Shown: positions 1-8,921 of the stretch, in pieces | Position numbering within the stretch: position 1 is the stretch's first letter | Layout: every line of letters starts with the position of its first letter | Program-made: the position numbers and the translations under genes | Notes under the pieces: generated by a model | Seen by the model: only the letters and a program-made list of their open reading frames with translations | Database searches by the model: none | What the model was told of the DNA's origin: nothing | Assembly: GCF_002966125.1 (NCBI RefSeq) | Contig: NZ_CP027062.1 | Location: 2,418,001-2,482,000 of the forward strand | Source: Pukyongia salina | Lineage (GTDB): Bacteria; Bacteroidota; Bacteroidia; Flavobacteriales; Flavobacteriaceae | DNA: 64,000 nucleotides | Reading direction: 5' to 3'

Positions 1-209
1 TTATTGTTTATTAAGGTTTTAATCTCCTTGTGGCACTCCAGGCATTTTGCATTAGAAACCTTCTTCCCAATATCGTGGCACATTGTACAATTTGTTAGTC
101 CTTCCAGGTTGGAATGCGCCGTTGTGAGATCGCCGGGGGATATCTGGCCATAACTATAGGTTACAGCTAATATGATGGGAAATATGATATGGATTATCCG
201 GTTTCTCAA
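1..209 (-). CDS. c-type cytochrome, cytochrome c3-like (partial)
   Basis: Seen: an open minus-strand frame that starts with TTG at 209 and runs off the left window edge. It encodes a hydrophobic signal peptide (RNRIIHIIFPIILAVTYSYG) followed by two haem-binding CXXCH motifs, CTMCH and CLECH, only about ten residues apart. Such close spacing is typical of small multihaem cytochromes c3/c7, which carry electrons in the periplasm. No ATG is available between the upstream in-frame stop and the signal peptide, so TTG is the most likely start. It lies just downstream of the FAD/Fe-S oxidoreductase and membrane histidine protein on the same strand, so a shared electron-transfer role is inferred. The C-terminal part is not visible. 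Confidence 0.7.
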   Translation of the reverse strand, partial: MRNRIIHIIFPIILAVTYSYGQISPGDLTTAHSNLEGLTNCTMCHDIGKKVSNAKCLECHKEIKTLINN

Positions 210-313
210 ACCATATATTTCCTGTTTATTGGGGTTTTGTTAAAAGAACCGACGTCGTTTAAGGTCCCTTCTTTTGTAATAAACAGTTAACTTTTAAATT
301 ACCCTACTTAAAG

Positions 314-1663
314 TTAACCATGTTTTTTCATAATATAGCCAAAACGCTTGGTAATTTTAATACCCGGCTTCTCTAAAAAGGCTGTTGGTAGTATTCCACC
401 AGCGAAAATGTAGACCAGGTCGTTTTTAACTTGCTGCACGATTTCGTCACCGTCTGTTTTGATCATACAATGAGTATCACTAATGGAAACCAGGTTGGTT
501 GAGAACATTAAATTTACCTTCCCTTGTTCGTTCGCCTCGGTTATACGCTCACGATTTTTTGGTTTACATCGCGTAAGTGTATCGGTTCTTACCAATTGTC
601 GCACGTTATTGTTGTCCATAAGTAACAAAGAAGCTTCGATAGCCGAATCACCTCCTCCAACTACTATAATTTCTTTTCCTGAAATGCGCTCGGGCTCAAG
701 CAATCTATAGGCTACTTTTTGCGATTCTTCACCAGGAACACCAAGTTTACGAGGGCTACCGCGTCTGCCAATGGAAATAAGCACGTTATTACTCACATAT
801 TCTTCTCCATTAGCCGTAACTATTTTAAATGTGTCGTCTGCCTGAGGTACTATATCGACCACTTTACAATTCTCTTTGATCTCGATTTGGTGCTCGGCGA
901 TCACTTTGTTCCATAAATTTAGTAACTCATCCTTGGAAGTATCATACAATTTCACTTTCCCGTAGAGCGGCAGGTTCATAGGTGATGTCATCACTATTTT
1001 CGAGCGTGGAAATGTATACACTGTTCCCCCCAGGGAGTCCTGTTCCAGTGTTAAACTGGTTAATTTGTGCTTCTTGCAGGCCAGGGTTGCAGAGATTCCT
1101 GCCGGGCCAGCACCAATAATGATCACATCGGTTACACCACTCTTGTTTGGTTTTTTACTTTTTACGATACTGTCGATGGCCTGCTGGCCTTGTTCCACAC
1201 TGTTTCTAATAAGACCCATTCCACCTAGTTCTCCGGCGATGTATATGCCACGGATATTGGTTTCGAAATTCTGATTCACATGCGGAAGATCTACGCCCCT
1301 GGTTTCGGTTCCCATTCGAAGTGAAATGGCTTCCACGGGGCAGGCGTGGAAACAAGCACCATGACCTACGCAATTGGAAGAGTTAATAAGGGTAGCTTTT
1401 CCATTTGCGATACCAATGATATCTTTTTCGGGACATTCTGAAACACAGGCTGCGCTACCAATACAAGTGTTCAGATCTATATAAGGGTGTAAGGAAACAG
1501 GTTCGTACAAACCTTCTTCTTTGGCGATGGCGACTTTCTTTTCTGTCTCCCGGGTATTTTTCTTCAATTTCCGAAGATAAAAGTACACGATAGCCCCGCA
1601 GAAGATAAAGACAGCACCGTAAACAATGATATTTTCTATAAGGATATCCATTAAAAGATCCAT
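314..1663 (-). CDS. Membrane-anchored 2x ferredoxin / FAD-NAD(P) oxidoreductase
   Basis: 449 residues. An N-terminal membrane helix (about 11-31) is followed by a two-cluster ferredoxin domain (67-110) and a thioredoxin-reductase-like flavoprotein domain with GAGPAG (184-189, FAD) and GGGDSA (336-341, NAD(P)H). Both iron-sulphur motifs lack the second cysteine of CxxCxxCxxxCP: C67-S70-C73-C77 and C98-H101-C104-C108. A segment resembling the usual C-terminal FAD motif, GIYIAGELGG (139-148), comes before the Rossmann fold, so the flavoprotein looks circularly permuted. The gene overlaps the end of the upstream membrane gene by 13 bases, so the two are probably co-transcribed. It likely moves electrons between NAD(P)H and a membrane or periplasmic cytochrome; the direction and substrate are unknown. 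Confidence 0.75.
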   Translation of the reverse strand: MDLLMDILIENIIVYGAVFIFCGAIVYFYLRKLKKNTRETEKKVAIAKEEGLYEPVSLHPYIDLNTCIGSAACVSECPEKDIIGIANGKATLINSSNCVGHGACFHACPVEAISLRMGTETRGVDLPHVNQNFETNIRGIYIAGELGGMGLIRNSVEQGQQAIDSIVKSKKPNKSGVTDVIIIGAGPAGISATLACKKHKLTSLTLEQDSLGGTVYTFPRSKIVMTSPMNLPLYGKVKLYDTSKDELLNLWNKVIAEHQIEIKENCKVVDIVPQADDTFKIVTANGEEYVSNNVLISIGRRGSPRKLGVPGEESQKVAYRLLEPERISGKEIIVVGGGDSAIEASLLLMDNNNVRQLVRTDTLTRCKPKNRERITEANEQGKVNLMFSTNLVSISDTHCMIKTDGDEIVQQVKNDLVYIFAGGILPTAFLEKPGIKITKRFGYIMKKHG

Positions 1664-2478
1664 TTATATCCAAATGCCAGGGTAACGGCCACATGAATAA
1701 TTACAATTACAAGCATAATGAGTGCAAAAGGAAGATGCGCCACGTGCCAGTATTTAAAAAGTTTTTGCATGGTTTGTAAGCGACTTATCTTTCGGCTAAG
1801 AGTTCGTTCGTTCTTTAGAAGCTTAAGGATAGATTTTCTCTGGTCCTTTGGTAGTTTGCTTTTTAATAAAGCCTTTTTTAATTCTGATAAGGAAACTTTT
1901 TCTCCGGTATCTTCGTCATTTTGGGTAAAACGTATAAAGAATTGTATGGTAGGAAGGTCGAGTTTGTATTTTTCTCTTAAAACTTCCGATAGGTCTGTTT
2001 TCATTCCTTTCACTTCCTGAAGGCTAAGTTCTCTACCTTCGATGGTTCTGGGGATCTGTATATAAATAAACCGGCCGATAACACCACTAAGCACAACGGC
2101 GACCATACTCCAGAACGCGACCGAAACAATTCCGCCAAATTTAAATGCAGTGTGGAATAACACCATAATAGGACCAAGCGAACAAAGGAAAATATGAAAT
2201 TCGAGCAAGTATTTGAGTCGGATAAACTTCGCCATGAAGTTATAGCGTTTTCGGGCAATATAGATGCTCACTCCAAATAAGATCATTAAGGTTCCAATAA
2301 TTCCCAGGCCATGGCCATAGGCACCACTTGGCTTAAACCAATCGTGGTTAGGATGGTAAAAGCGTTCTTCCAGGGGAGTGCGGTAGTAGGAATAACCGGT
2401 GTATGCGAGGTAGATGGTTACCAGGATCACGATGGTAACCATTGTCCCTATATAGGTTTTATGTACGGATTTCTTCAA
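1651..2478 (-). CDS. Multi-histidine membrane protein, cytochrome b-like
   Basis: 275 residues with about five membrane helices (near 12-30, 57-77, 90-110, 118-140, 248-270) and a charged cytoplasmic loop between the last two. Histidines sit inside or at the ends of helices: GHGLG, LEFHIFL, LFHTAF, YWHVAH and IIHVAV. Paired histidines of this kind are usual haem b ligands, so I infer a membrane cytochrome b that links the periplasmic cytochrome c to the cytoplasmic flavoprotein encoded next. It is the first gene of the minus-strand unit and overlaps the next gene by 13 bases. I do not recognise a named family; ferric-reductase-like membrane domains are the nearest analogy. Confidence 0.55.
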   Translation of the reverse strand: MKKSVHKTYIGTMVTIVILVTIYLAYTGYSYYRTPLEERFYHPNHDWFKPSGAYGHGLGIIGTLMILFGVSIYIARKRYNFMAKFIRLKYLLEFHIFLCSLGPIMVLFHTAFKFGGIVSVAFWSMVAVVLSGVIGRFIYIQIPRTIEGRELSLQEVKGMKTDLSEVLREKYKLDLPTIQFFIRFTQNDEDTGEKVSLSELKKALLKSKLPKDQRKSILKLLKNERTLSRKISRLQTMQKLFKYWHVAHLPFALIMLVIVIIHVAVTLAFGYKWIF

Positions 2479-2808
2479 TTTTTATTTTTTCAATTTGGGA
2501 TAATATGCAAAATACATGCACTAATAACCGAATTTTTCTTGCGGCCTATATATCGACTTAGGAAAAATACTAATTAAAATATAAATTAGGGTGTATTATT
2601 ATTATCTACAGGTAGTTTTATAGCAAGAATAGGCATGTTTACTATATAAACAGTTTAAGTGCGGTTTACCCTACCAACTATCTTACTGGTATTCAAATCA
2701 TAAGAATTTTTAACGTTTCTATTTCTTAAACAACTATTTCAATACATATTAGTACAGATAGCTTAGATAAACAAATGTTAAACAAAATCTTCAATTATAC
2801 ATTTTTCT
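2479..2808. other. AT-rich divergent intergenic region
   Basis: About 330 bases between the starts of two divergent units, the cytochrome/flavoprotein genes to the left and the copper operon to the right. I see no open frame of useful length and no RNA gene. It ends in the candidate promoter of the copper operon. No copy of the tRNA-Ser tail found at 20088-20105 is present here, which matters when asking whether the metal genes form an integrated island. Confidence 0.6.
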
Positions 2809-2816
2809 TAACTTTG
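2809..2816 (+). promoter_or_regulatory. Candidate -7 element of the copper operon
   Basis: TAACTTTG matches the Bacteroidota -7 consensus TAnnTTTG. It ends 8 bases before the ATG at 2825, so the transcript would have almost no leader. I see no strong -33 TTG at the usual 19-20 base spacing. Confidence 0.45.
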
Positions 2817-2824
2817 TACTTAGC

Positions 2825-3238
2825 ATGAAACATTTTTTCCATAGGGTATTGTCATTCTTGATGGCGTTGGTAGTGCTTTTTTCTACGATGTCATTTACCG
2901 TAAATATGCATTATTGCGGGGATACTCTAGTAGAAACTGCTATTTTTAAAAAAGGTGATGGTTGTGGAATGGATATGGAGAAATCTTCAATAGAGGGATG
3001 TTCTATCATCAAGAAAAATTGTTGTGATGACAAGCAGGTTGTCGTCGAGGGTCAGGATGAATTAAAGATTACAATTGACCAAGTTTCATTCGACCAGCTA
3101 GTATTCGTTACTTCCTTTATTTATTCCTATAATTATCTTTTTCAGGGAGAAGATAAAAACGTAATTTCTTACGAGAGGTATAGACCGCCACTCGTCGTCA
3201 AGCAGATCTACAAGATTGACGAATCCTATTTAATTTGA
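2825..3238 (+). CDS. HYC_CC_PP family small metal-associated protein
   Basis: 137 residues with an N-terminal signal/membrane helix (about 8-27) and the three signatures that name this flavobacterial family: MHYCGDTL, NCCDDKQ and RPPLVVKQ. Further cysteines (GDGCGMDM, EGCSII) and methionines make metal binding plausible. Genes of this family commonly sit beside RND copper exporters, and here it is the first gene of the Cus/Cop unit, 105 bases before cusA. The start ATG is fixed by the promoter-like TAACTTTG just upstream. The molecular role is not known; a periplasmic or membrane-tethered metal-handling accessory is inferred. Confidence 0.75.
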   Translation: MKHFFHRVLSFLMALVVLFSTMSFTVNMHYCGDTLVETAIFKKGDGCGMDMEKSSIEGCSIIKKNCCDDKQVVVEGQDELKITIDQVSFDQLVFVTSFIYSYNYLFQGEDKNVISYERYRPPLVVKQIYKIDESYLI

Positions 3239-3259
3239 TCTTAAACAATAGCTTCTTTT

Positions 3260-3316
3260 ATCCAACGGCCTAGTGTCGATTGGATATATTGCTGTATTCG
3301 GTGATTTACTATCACC
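3260..3316. repeat. Two inverted repeats between HYC_CC_PP gene and cusA
   Basis: ATCCAA (3260-3265) pairs with TTGGAT (3280-3285), and GGTGAT (3300-3305) pairs with ATCACC (3311-3316) around a five-base loop. They fill most of the 105-base gap before cusA. They could be an operator, an mRNA-processing hairpin or an attenuator; no U-tract follows either of them. Confidence 0.4.
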
Positions 3317-3343
3317 AATGTCTAATTGTTTAAGAATCAATCC

Positions 3344-6300
3344 ATGCTTAATAAATGCATAAAATTTTTAATAGAAAATAAGCTTGTAGCTGTTTTACTT
3401 CTTATTCTATTTATAGGATGGGGTACTATTAATGCGCCTTTTAATTGGGATACCGGGTTTTTGCCAAGCAATCCGGTTGCTGTAGATGCTATCCCTGATA
3501 TTGGTGAAAACCAACAGATCGTATTTACTAAATGGGATGGTCGTTCACCACAGGATATAGAAGATCAAATCACATATCCGTTAACCACAACTTTATTAGG
3601 AATACCGGGAGTTAAAACAATTCGAAGTTCGTCTATGTTTGGCTTTTCGAGTATATATATCATTTTCGAAGAAGATGTTGAGTTTTATTGGAGTCGTAGC
3701 CGAATTTTAGAAAAACTAAATTCCTTACCTAGTGGTTTATTACCCGATGGTGTGAATCCAGCCTTGGGACCGGATGCGACGGGATTAGGCCAGATTTTCT
3801 GGTACACTTTAGAAGGGCGTGATGAAAATGGAAATGTTACCGGGGGATGGGATTTACAGGAGCTTCGGAGTATTCAGGATTACTATGTAAAGTACGCGTT
3901 GTCTTCGGCAAGTGGGGTGGCAGAGGTCGCATCTATTGGCGGATATGTTCAGGAGTATCAAGTGGATGTGAATCCGGAGTTGATGAGGCAATACAACATT
4001 GCATTACATCAAATAGTGAAAGCCGTAAAAGAAAGTAACAAAGAAATTGGAGCGCAAACAATAGAGATAAATCGCGCCGAATACTTAGTACGCGGTTTAG
4101 GGTATGTGAAATCTATCGCGGATATTGAAAATGCAGTTGTTATTTCTGAAGACTTCACACCTATTAGAATTAAAGATATAGGCAAAGTTTCTTTAGGTCC
4201 AGGGACCAGAAGAGGCTTGTTGGACAAAGAAGGTGCCGAAGTCGTTGGTGCTGTGGTTACCGCTAGGTATGGGGCTAATCCAATGGAGGTGATCAACAAT
4301 GTTAAAGAGAAAATCAATGAGATAAGTTCTGGCTTACCATCAAAGGTTTTATCGGATGGTAGAACATCACAACTCACTATTGTCCCATTTTACGATAGAA
4401 CAGAAATTATACAAGAAACTTTAGGTACCTTAAATGAAGCCCTTACCTTAGAAATTCTCATCACCATATTGGTTATTATTATTATGGTGTTCAATCTGCG
4501 AGCTTCCATTTTAATTTCGGGTCTTTTGCCTGTTGCGGTATTGATGGTGTTTATAGCGATGAAACTCTTTGGTGTAGATGCCAATATTGTTGCGTTATCC
4601 GGTATTGCTATTGCCATAGGGACAATGGTTGATGTAGGTGTAATTCTTTCAGAAAATATTATACGGCATTTAGACGAGGACGATGGAACTCAACCAATCA
4701 ATACGATAGTTTATAATGCTACAGCCGAGGTTTCCGGAGCAATAGTAACGGCGGTCATGACCACCATCATAAGTTTCATACCAGTATTTACGATGATAGG
4801 TGCTGAAGGGAAACTATTCAGACCATTAGCTTTTACAAAAACTTTTGCGCTAACAGCCTCGATCATAGTGGCTTTATTTTTAATACCTCCGTTCGCCGCT
4901 TATTTATTCAGGAAGAAAAACAATAAGACTAATTTGAAATATGTAACTAATGGTGGTCTAATATTGTTTGGCATCGTATCAATGTTCTATGGATATTGGT
5001 TGGGACTGGTATTGATCGCATTTGGCACAATCGCCATCCTAAGGCTTCGACAGAAGATCACGGCGAAACAATCTAATCTCGCGAACATATTTATCTCGGC
5101 AACCGCCATTATATTCTTGTTAGCCCAATATTGGCGGCCCCTAGGAGTGGATAAAAGTATTTTCTGGAATCTCATTTTTGTAGGGATTATTTGTTTCGGA
5201 CTTTTAAGTCTATTCTCCTTATTTATTAAGTTCTATACTCGGATTCTAAGATGGTGCTTGGATAATAAATTACTTTTTTTATCGATCCCCACCGCTATTG
5301 TAATAGCCGGAATTTTTATAATGCGAAATACGGGGAAAGAATTTATGCCATCATTAAATGAAGGTTCATTTTTACTGATGCCAACCTCAATGCCACATGC
5401 CGGGGTGGAAGAGAATAAAAGGGTTTTACAGCAATTAGATATGGCCGTTGCCAGTATCCCGGAGATAGAAACCGTAGTAGGTAAAGCTGGAAGGACAGAA
5501 TCTGCGTTAGACCCAGCACCTTTGTCGATGTACGAAAATATCATTCAGTATAAACCAGAGTATATGCTAAATGATAAGGGAGAACGTCAACGTTACAAAG
5601 TTAATAAGGATGGCTTATTCGAATTAAGGGACGGTCGCTTTATTTCGAATCCTAATAAGGTCGAAAACAGTTCTTTTCCAAAGGTAAAAAGATCTCAATT
5701 GATCGAAGATACGAACGGTGAATACTATCGAAATTGGCGGCCTGAAATTAAATCACCGGATGATATTTGGAATGAAATTGTGAGAGTAACCAAATTACCA
5801 GGAGTAACCTCAGCACCAAAATTACAACCCATTGAAACACGATTGGTGATGCTTCAAACCGGCATGCGGGCACCTATGGGCATAAAAGTTAAAGGACAAG
5901 ACTTAAAACAAATTGAAGCGTTCGGCGTCCAACTGGAAAATATAATAAAACAAGCTGAGGGCGTAAAAGTTGAGGCTGTATTTGCAGACCGAATCGTAGG
6001 GAAGCCTTATCTGTTAATTGATATAGATAGAGAAAAAATTGCACGATATGGAGTGACCATTCAAGAGGTGCAGGATATATTAAAAGTGGCAGTGGGTGGT
6101 ATGGTATTAACCCAAACTGTTGAAGGAAGGGAACGCTATGGAGTTCGTGTTCGGTACCCGAGAGAATTAAGAGCGAATCCCACGGACATAGAACAGATCT
6201 ACGTACCGGTGGAAAAGGGGAGCCCGATCCCTTTAAGTGAATTGGCAACAATACGGTATGAAAAAGGTCCGCAGGTTATTAAAAGTGAAGATACTTTTCT

Positions 6301-7051
6301 TGTGGGATATGTGCTATTCGATAAAATAGATGGGTTTGCAGAAGTAAGTGTGGTTGAAAACGCCCAATTACTTATAAAGCAAAAGATAGATTCTGGTGAA
6401 TTGATTGTTCCCGAAGGAATTAACTATGCGTTTACCGGCACCTACGAAAATCAACTACGAGCAGAGAAAACCTTATCGGTTGTGGTACCCTTAGCTTTGG
6501 CCATTATCTTTTTAATACTGTATTTCCAATTTAGATCGGTAGGCACATCCTTAATGGTGTTTACAGGAATTGCGGTGGCGTTTGCTGGAGGGTTCTTAAT
6601 GATATGGTTATACGGGCAAAGTTGGTTTTTAAACTTCAGTTTCTTCGGAGAGAATTTGCGCGATTTATTCCAGATGCATCCCATAAATTTAAGTGTGGCA
6701 GTCTGGGTAGGATTCATTGCTTTATTCGGGATAGCAACGGATGATGGGGTGGTAATGGCCACATATTTAACACAGACGTTTCATAAGAATACACCCGAAA
6801 ATAAAACAGAAGTGAGAGCGTCTGTTCTTGAGGCAGGCGAAAAACGAATAAGACCATGCCTGATGACAACAGCGACCACGATCCTTGCACTACTTCCCGT
6901 ATTGACTTCCACAGGTAGAGGAAGCGATATCATGATACCTATGGCCATTCCAAGCTTTGGCGGTATGCTTATCGCCCTAATAACCTTATTTGTTGTGCCG
7001 GTATTGTATAGCTGGACGGCCGAAGTTAAACTAAACAAATTGACAAAATGA
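3344..7051 (+). CDS. cusA: Cu(I)/Ag(I) efflux RND permease CusA
   Basis: 1235 residues from the ATG at 3344. A TTG at 3326 would add six residues, but the family begins MLNK-hydrophobic, as here. This inner-membrane proton-driven transporter drives metal through a three-part envelope pump. The fourth-helix motif AIAIGTMVDVGVILSEN is the monovalent-metal (HME4) type. The three methionines that pass copper in E. coli CusA have counterparts in LLMPTSMP, APLSMYEN and LVMLQTGMRAPMG. About twelve membrane helices and two large periplasmic loops fit the family, and the length is normal. Its stop overlaps the start of cusC by four bases (ATGA). The adaptor partner is not adjacent but encoded at 11912. 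Confidence 0.93.
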   Translation: MLNKCIKFLIENKLVAVLLLILFIGWGTINAPFNWDTGFLPSNPVAVDAIPDIGENQQIVFTKWDGRSPQDIEDQITYPLTTTLLGIPGVKTIRSSSMFGFSSIYIIFEEDVEFYWSRSRILEKLNSLPSGLLPDGVNPALGPDATGLGQIFWYTLEGRDENGNVTGGWDLQELRSIQDYYVKYALSSASGVAEVASIGGYVQEYQVDVNPELMRQYNIALHQIVKAVKESNKEIGAQTIEINRAEYLVRGLGYVKSIADIENAVVISEDFTPIRIKDIGKVSLGPGTRRGLLDKEGAEVVGAVVTARYGANPMEVINNVKEKINEISSGLPSKVLSDGRTSQLTIVPFYDRTEIIQETLGTLNEALTLEILITILVIIIMVFNLRASILISGLLPVAVLMVFIAMKLFGVDANIVALSGIAIAIGTMVDVGVILSENIIRHLDEDDGTQPINTIVYNATAEVSGAIVTAVMTTIISFIPVFTMIGAEGKLFRPLAFTKTFALTASIIVALFLIPPFAAYLFRKKNNKTNLKYVTNGGLILFGIVSMFYGYWLGLVLIAFGTIAILRLRQKITAKQSNLANIFISATAIIFLLAQYWRPLGVDKSIFWNLIFVGIICFGLLSLFSLFIKFYTRILRWCLDNKLLFLSIPTAIVIAGIFIMRNTGKEFMPSLNEGSFLLMPTSMPHAGVEENKRVLQQLDMAVASIPEIETVVGKAGRTESALDPAPLSMYENIIQYKPEYMLNDKGERQRYKVNKDGLFELRDGRFISNPNKVENSSFPKVKRSQLIEDTNGEYYRNWRPEIKSPDDIWNEIVRVTKLPGVTSAPKLQPIETRLVMLQTGMRAPMGIKVKGQDLKQIEAFGVQLENIIKQAEGVKVEAVFADRIVGKPYLLIDIDREKIARYGVTIQEVQDILKVAVGGMVLTQTVEGRERYGVRVRYPRELRANPTDIEQIYVPVEKGSPIPLSELATIRYEKGPQVIKSEDTFLVGYVLFDKIDGFAEVSVVENAQLLIKQKIDSGELIVPEGINYAFTGTYENQLRAEKTLSVVVPLALAIIFLILYFQFRSVGTSLMVFTGIAVAFAGGFLMIWLYGQSWFLNFSFFGENLRDLFQMHPINLSVAVWVGFIALFGIATDDGVVMATYLTQTFHKNTPENKTEVRASVLEAGEKRIRPCLMTTATTILALLPVLTSTGRGSDIMIPMAIPSFGGMLIALITLFVVPVLYSWTAEVKLNKLTK

Positions 7052-8283
7052 GAGAGAGTAAGTTTTATATAAAAGTATTGGTGTTCCTTGCGATCTGTTC
7101 GGCAGCTCCAATTTCCAACGCACAGGATTTGGAAGCTCTTGTTGAAGAGGCTTTGAATAACAATCCGGAAATCCAAAAATTCGAATTGCAATATAAAAGA
7201 GCTTCAGAAAAGAGCAATGAGGTTAATGCAATTCCGAACACTGAATTTGGTTTCGGTTATTTCATTAGCGAACCAGAAACACGAACGGGCGCACAACGAT
7301 TTAAAATATCGGCCAAGCAGATGTTCCCGTGGTTTGGAACCATTGCTTCGAGAGAGAATTATACGAACTCATTGGCGGATACGAAATACATGGAGATTCT
7401 TATTGCAAAGCGGAAATTAATAGCTTCGGTATTGCAGGTATATTATAACTTATATGCGAACCATGAAAAACAAAAGGTACTCACCGATAATATAAAATTA
7501 CTCGATACCTACGAAACTTTGGCACTAACATCGGTTGAGGTAGGTACGGCTTCTGCTGTCGACGTACTTAGATTGCAAATGCGAAAAAACGATCTGCAGC
7601 AGTTAAAAGATATATTATATCAACAGTTTTTAGCAGATCAAACAAAGCTAAATAAGCTTTTAAATAGAGATGAAAGTATTTCGATTAGGATTGCGGATAA
7701 ATTGGATATTCCTTCTGAAGATGTTGAAATCCTTACTGAAAACTTGGTCTTACACCCAGAACTGTTGAAATATGACCAGTTGTATAAATCTGTTGCACAA
7801 TCTGAATTACTAAACCAAAAAGAAAGAAGTCCAATGATTGGTTTTGGGCTGGATTATATAAACGTTGATGAAAGACCGGATATGAGTTTTACCGATAATG
7901 GTAAAGATATTGTAATGCCAATGGTCTCTGTATCGATTCCAATTTTTAATAAAAAGTACAGATCTCAATCTAAACAGAACGAGATAGAACAACGAGAAAT
8001 CAGTTATCAAAAACAGGATCGATTAAACACTCTGGAAACACTGTTAAGCAAGGCTATTAACGATCGTATTTCAGCCAGGATTAGTTATAATACACAAAGC
8101 AAGAACCTTAAACAAGCCAAAGATGCAGAAGAAATTTTAATTAAGAGTTATGAAACAGGTACGATAGATTTTAATGATGTTTTAAATATTCAGGAATTAC
8201 AGTTAAAATTCGAGATGGAACGAATCGAATCTATAAGGGCCTACTATGTACAAACTACAATTATCAATTACTTAATTCAATAA
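7048..8283 (+). CDS. cusC: TolC-family outer-membrane efflux protein (CusC-like)
   Basis: 411 residues with a cleavable signal peptide ending at SNAQ. The rest is long amphipathic helices with the internal duplication expected of TolC-type channels (for example ALNNNPEIQKFELQYKRA and LVLHPELLKYDQLYKS). Trimers of this family form the outer-membrane duct of RND pumps. The ATG overlaps the cusA stop, which argues for translational coupling and for a copper/silver role. No N-terminal lipidation cysteine is present, unlike E. coli CusC. Confidence 0.88.
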   Translation: MRESKFYIKVLVFLAICSAAPISNAQDLEALVEEALNNNPEIQKFELQYKRASEKSNEVNAIPNTEFGFGYFISEPETRTGAQRFKISAKQMFPWFGTIASRENYTNSLADTKYMEILIAKRKLIASVLQVYYNLYANHEKQKVLTDNIKLLDTYETLALTSVEVGTASAVDVLRLQMRKNDLQQLKDILYQQFLADQTKLNKLLNRDESISIRIADKLDIPSEDVEILTENLVLHPELLKYDQLYKSVAQSELLNQKERSPMIGFGLDYINVDERPDMSFTDNGKDIVMPMVSVSIPIFNKKYRSQSKQNEIEQREISYQKQDRLNTLETLLSKAINDRISARISYNTQSKNLKQAKDAEEILIKSYETGTIDFNDVLNIQELQLKFEMERIESIRAYYVQTTIINYLIQ

Positions 8284-8287
8284 TGAT

Positions 8288-8845
8288 ATGGCACAAACAT
8301 TTTTTATTAAGAATATGGTTTGTAATCGATGTAAGATGACAATCTTAAATCTTTTGCGTGAAAAAGGATTTCAGGTAGAATCTGTCGAGCTAGGGAAAAT
8401 TGTTGTCAATGAAATTTCTGATGGAAGTTATGTTGAATTAGAAAAAGAACTCAATAGTTTCGGTTTTGAAATTATAAAAGATACGGCAAAGGCTCTTGTT
8501 GAGAAAATTAAAATAGCCCTTATTCAGCAGATCGATGAAGGAGATAAAGATATTATACTAGTAAACCTCGCCAAAGAATTAGGAAAGAACTATGCTCTGC
8601 TTAGTAAAACGTTCAGTAAATCTGAAGGCATGACTCTCGAAAAATATGTAATCAATCTAAAAATTGAGAAAGCCAAGGAATACATTCAGTTAAATCAGCA
8701 CAATTTCAGTGAAATAGCCTATTCTTTATATTACAAGAACAGTAGTCATTTAGCGAAACAATTTAAGAGTTGTACCGGGATGTCGATGACCGAATATAAA
8801 AACCTTCAATCTGGTTACAGAATACCATTAGATGAAATTGTATAA
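8288..8845 (+). CDS. HMA-like domain fused to AraC-type DNA-binding domain
   Basis: 185 residues, four bases after cusC. Residues 1-65 resemble a heavy-metal-associated ferredoxin-like fold, with MVCNRC placing Cys12 and Cys15 exactly where CopA has its CxxC (TCSGC, Cys12 and Cys15). Residues about 75-175 are an AraC/XylS helix-turn-helix pair (FSEIAYSLYYKNSSHLAKQF, then TGMSMTEYK). There is no other ligand-binding domain and no membrane segment, so this looks like a cytoplasmic regulator that senses Cu(I) directly through its own CxxC. It sits between the export genes and copA. Whether it activates or represses is unknown. Confidence 0.72.
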   Translation: MAQTFFIKNMVCNRCKMTILNLLREKGFQVESVELGKIVVNEISDGSYVELEKELNSFGFEIIKDTAKALVEKIKIALIQQIDEGDKDIILVNLAKELGKNYALLSKTFSKSEGMTLEKYVINLKIEKAKEYIQLNQHNFSEIAYSLYYKNSSHLAKQFKSCTGMSMTEYKNLQSGYRIPLDEIV

Positions 8846-8921
8846 ATATTTGCCAGAATTAGGAAAACTATCTTATGTAAACCGCTGTAATTTAGTTCAA
8901 TAATTCAAAAAAAACTAAAAA

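Noticed and set aside
3326-3343. TTG start that would lengthen CusA by six residues
   Set aside because: The family begins at the ATG at 3344 (MLNK followed by the first helix), and the extra residues have no counterpart.
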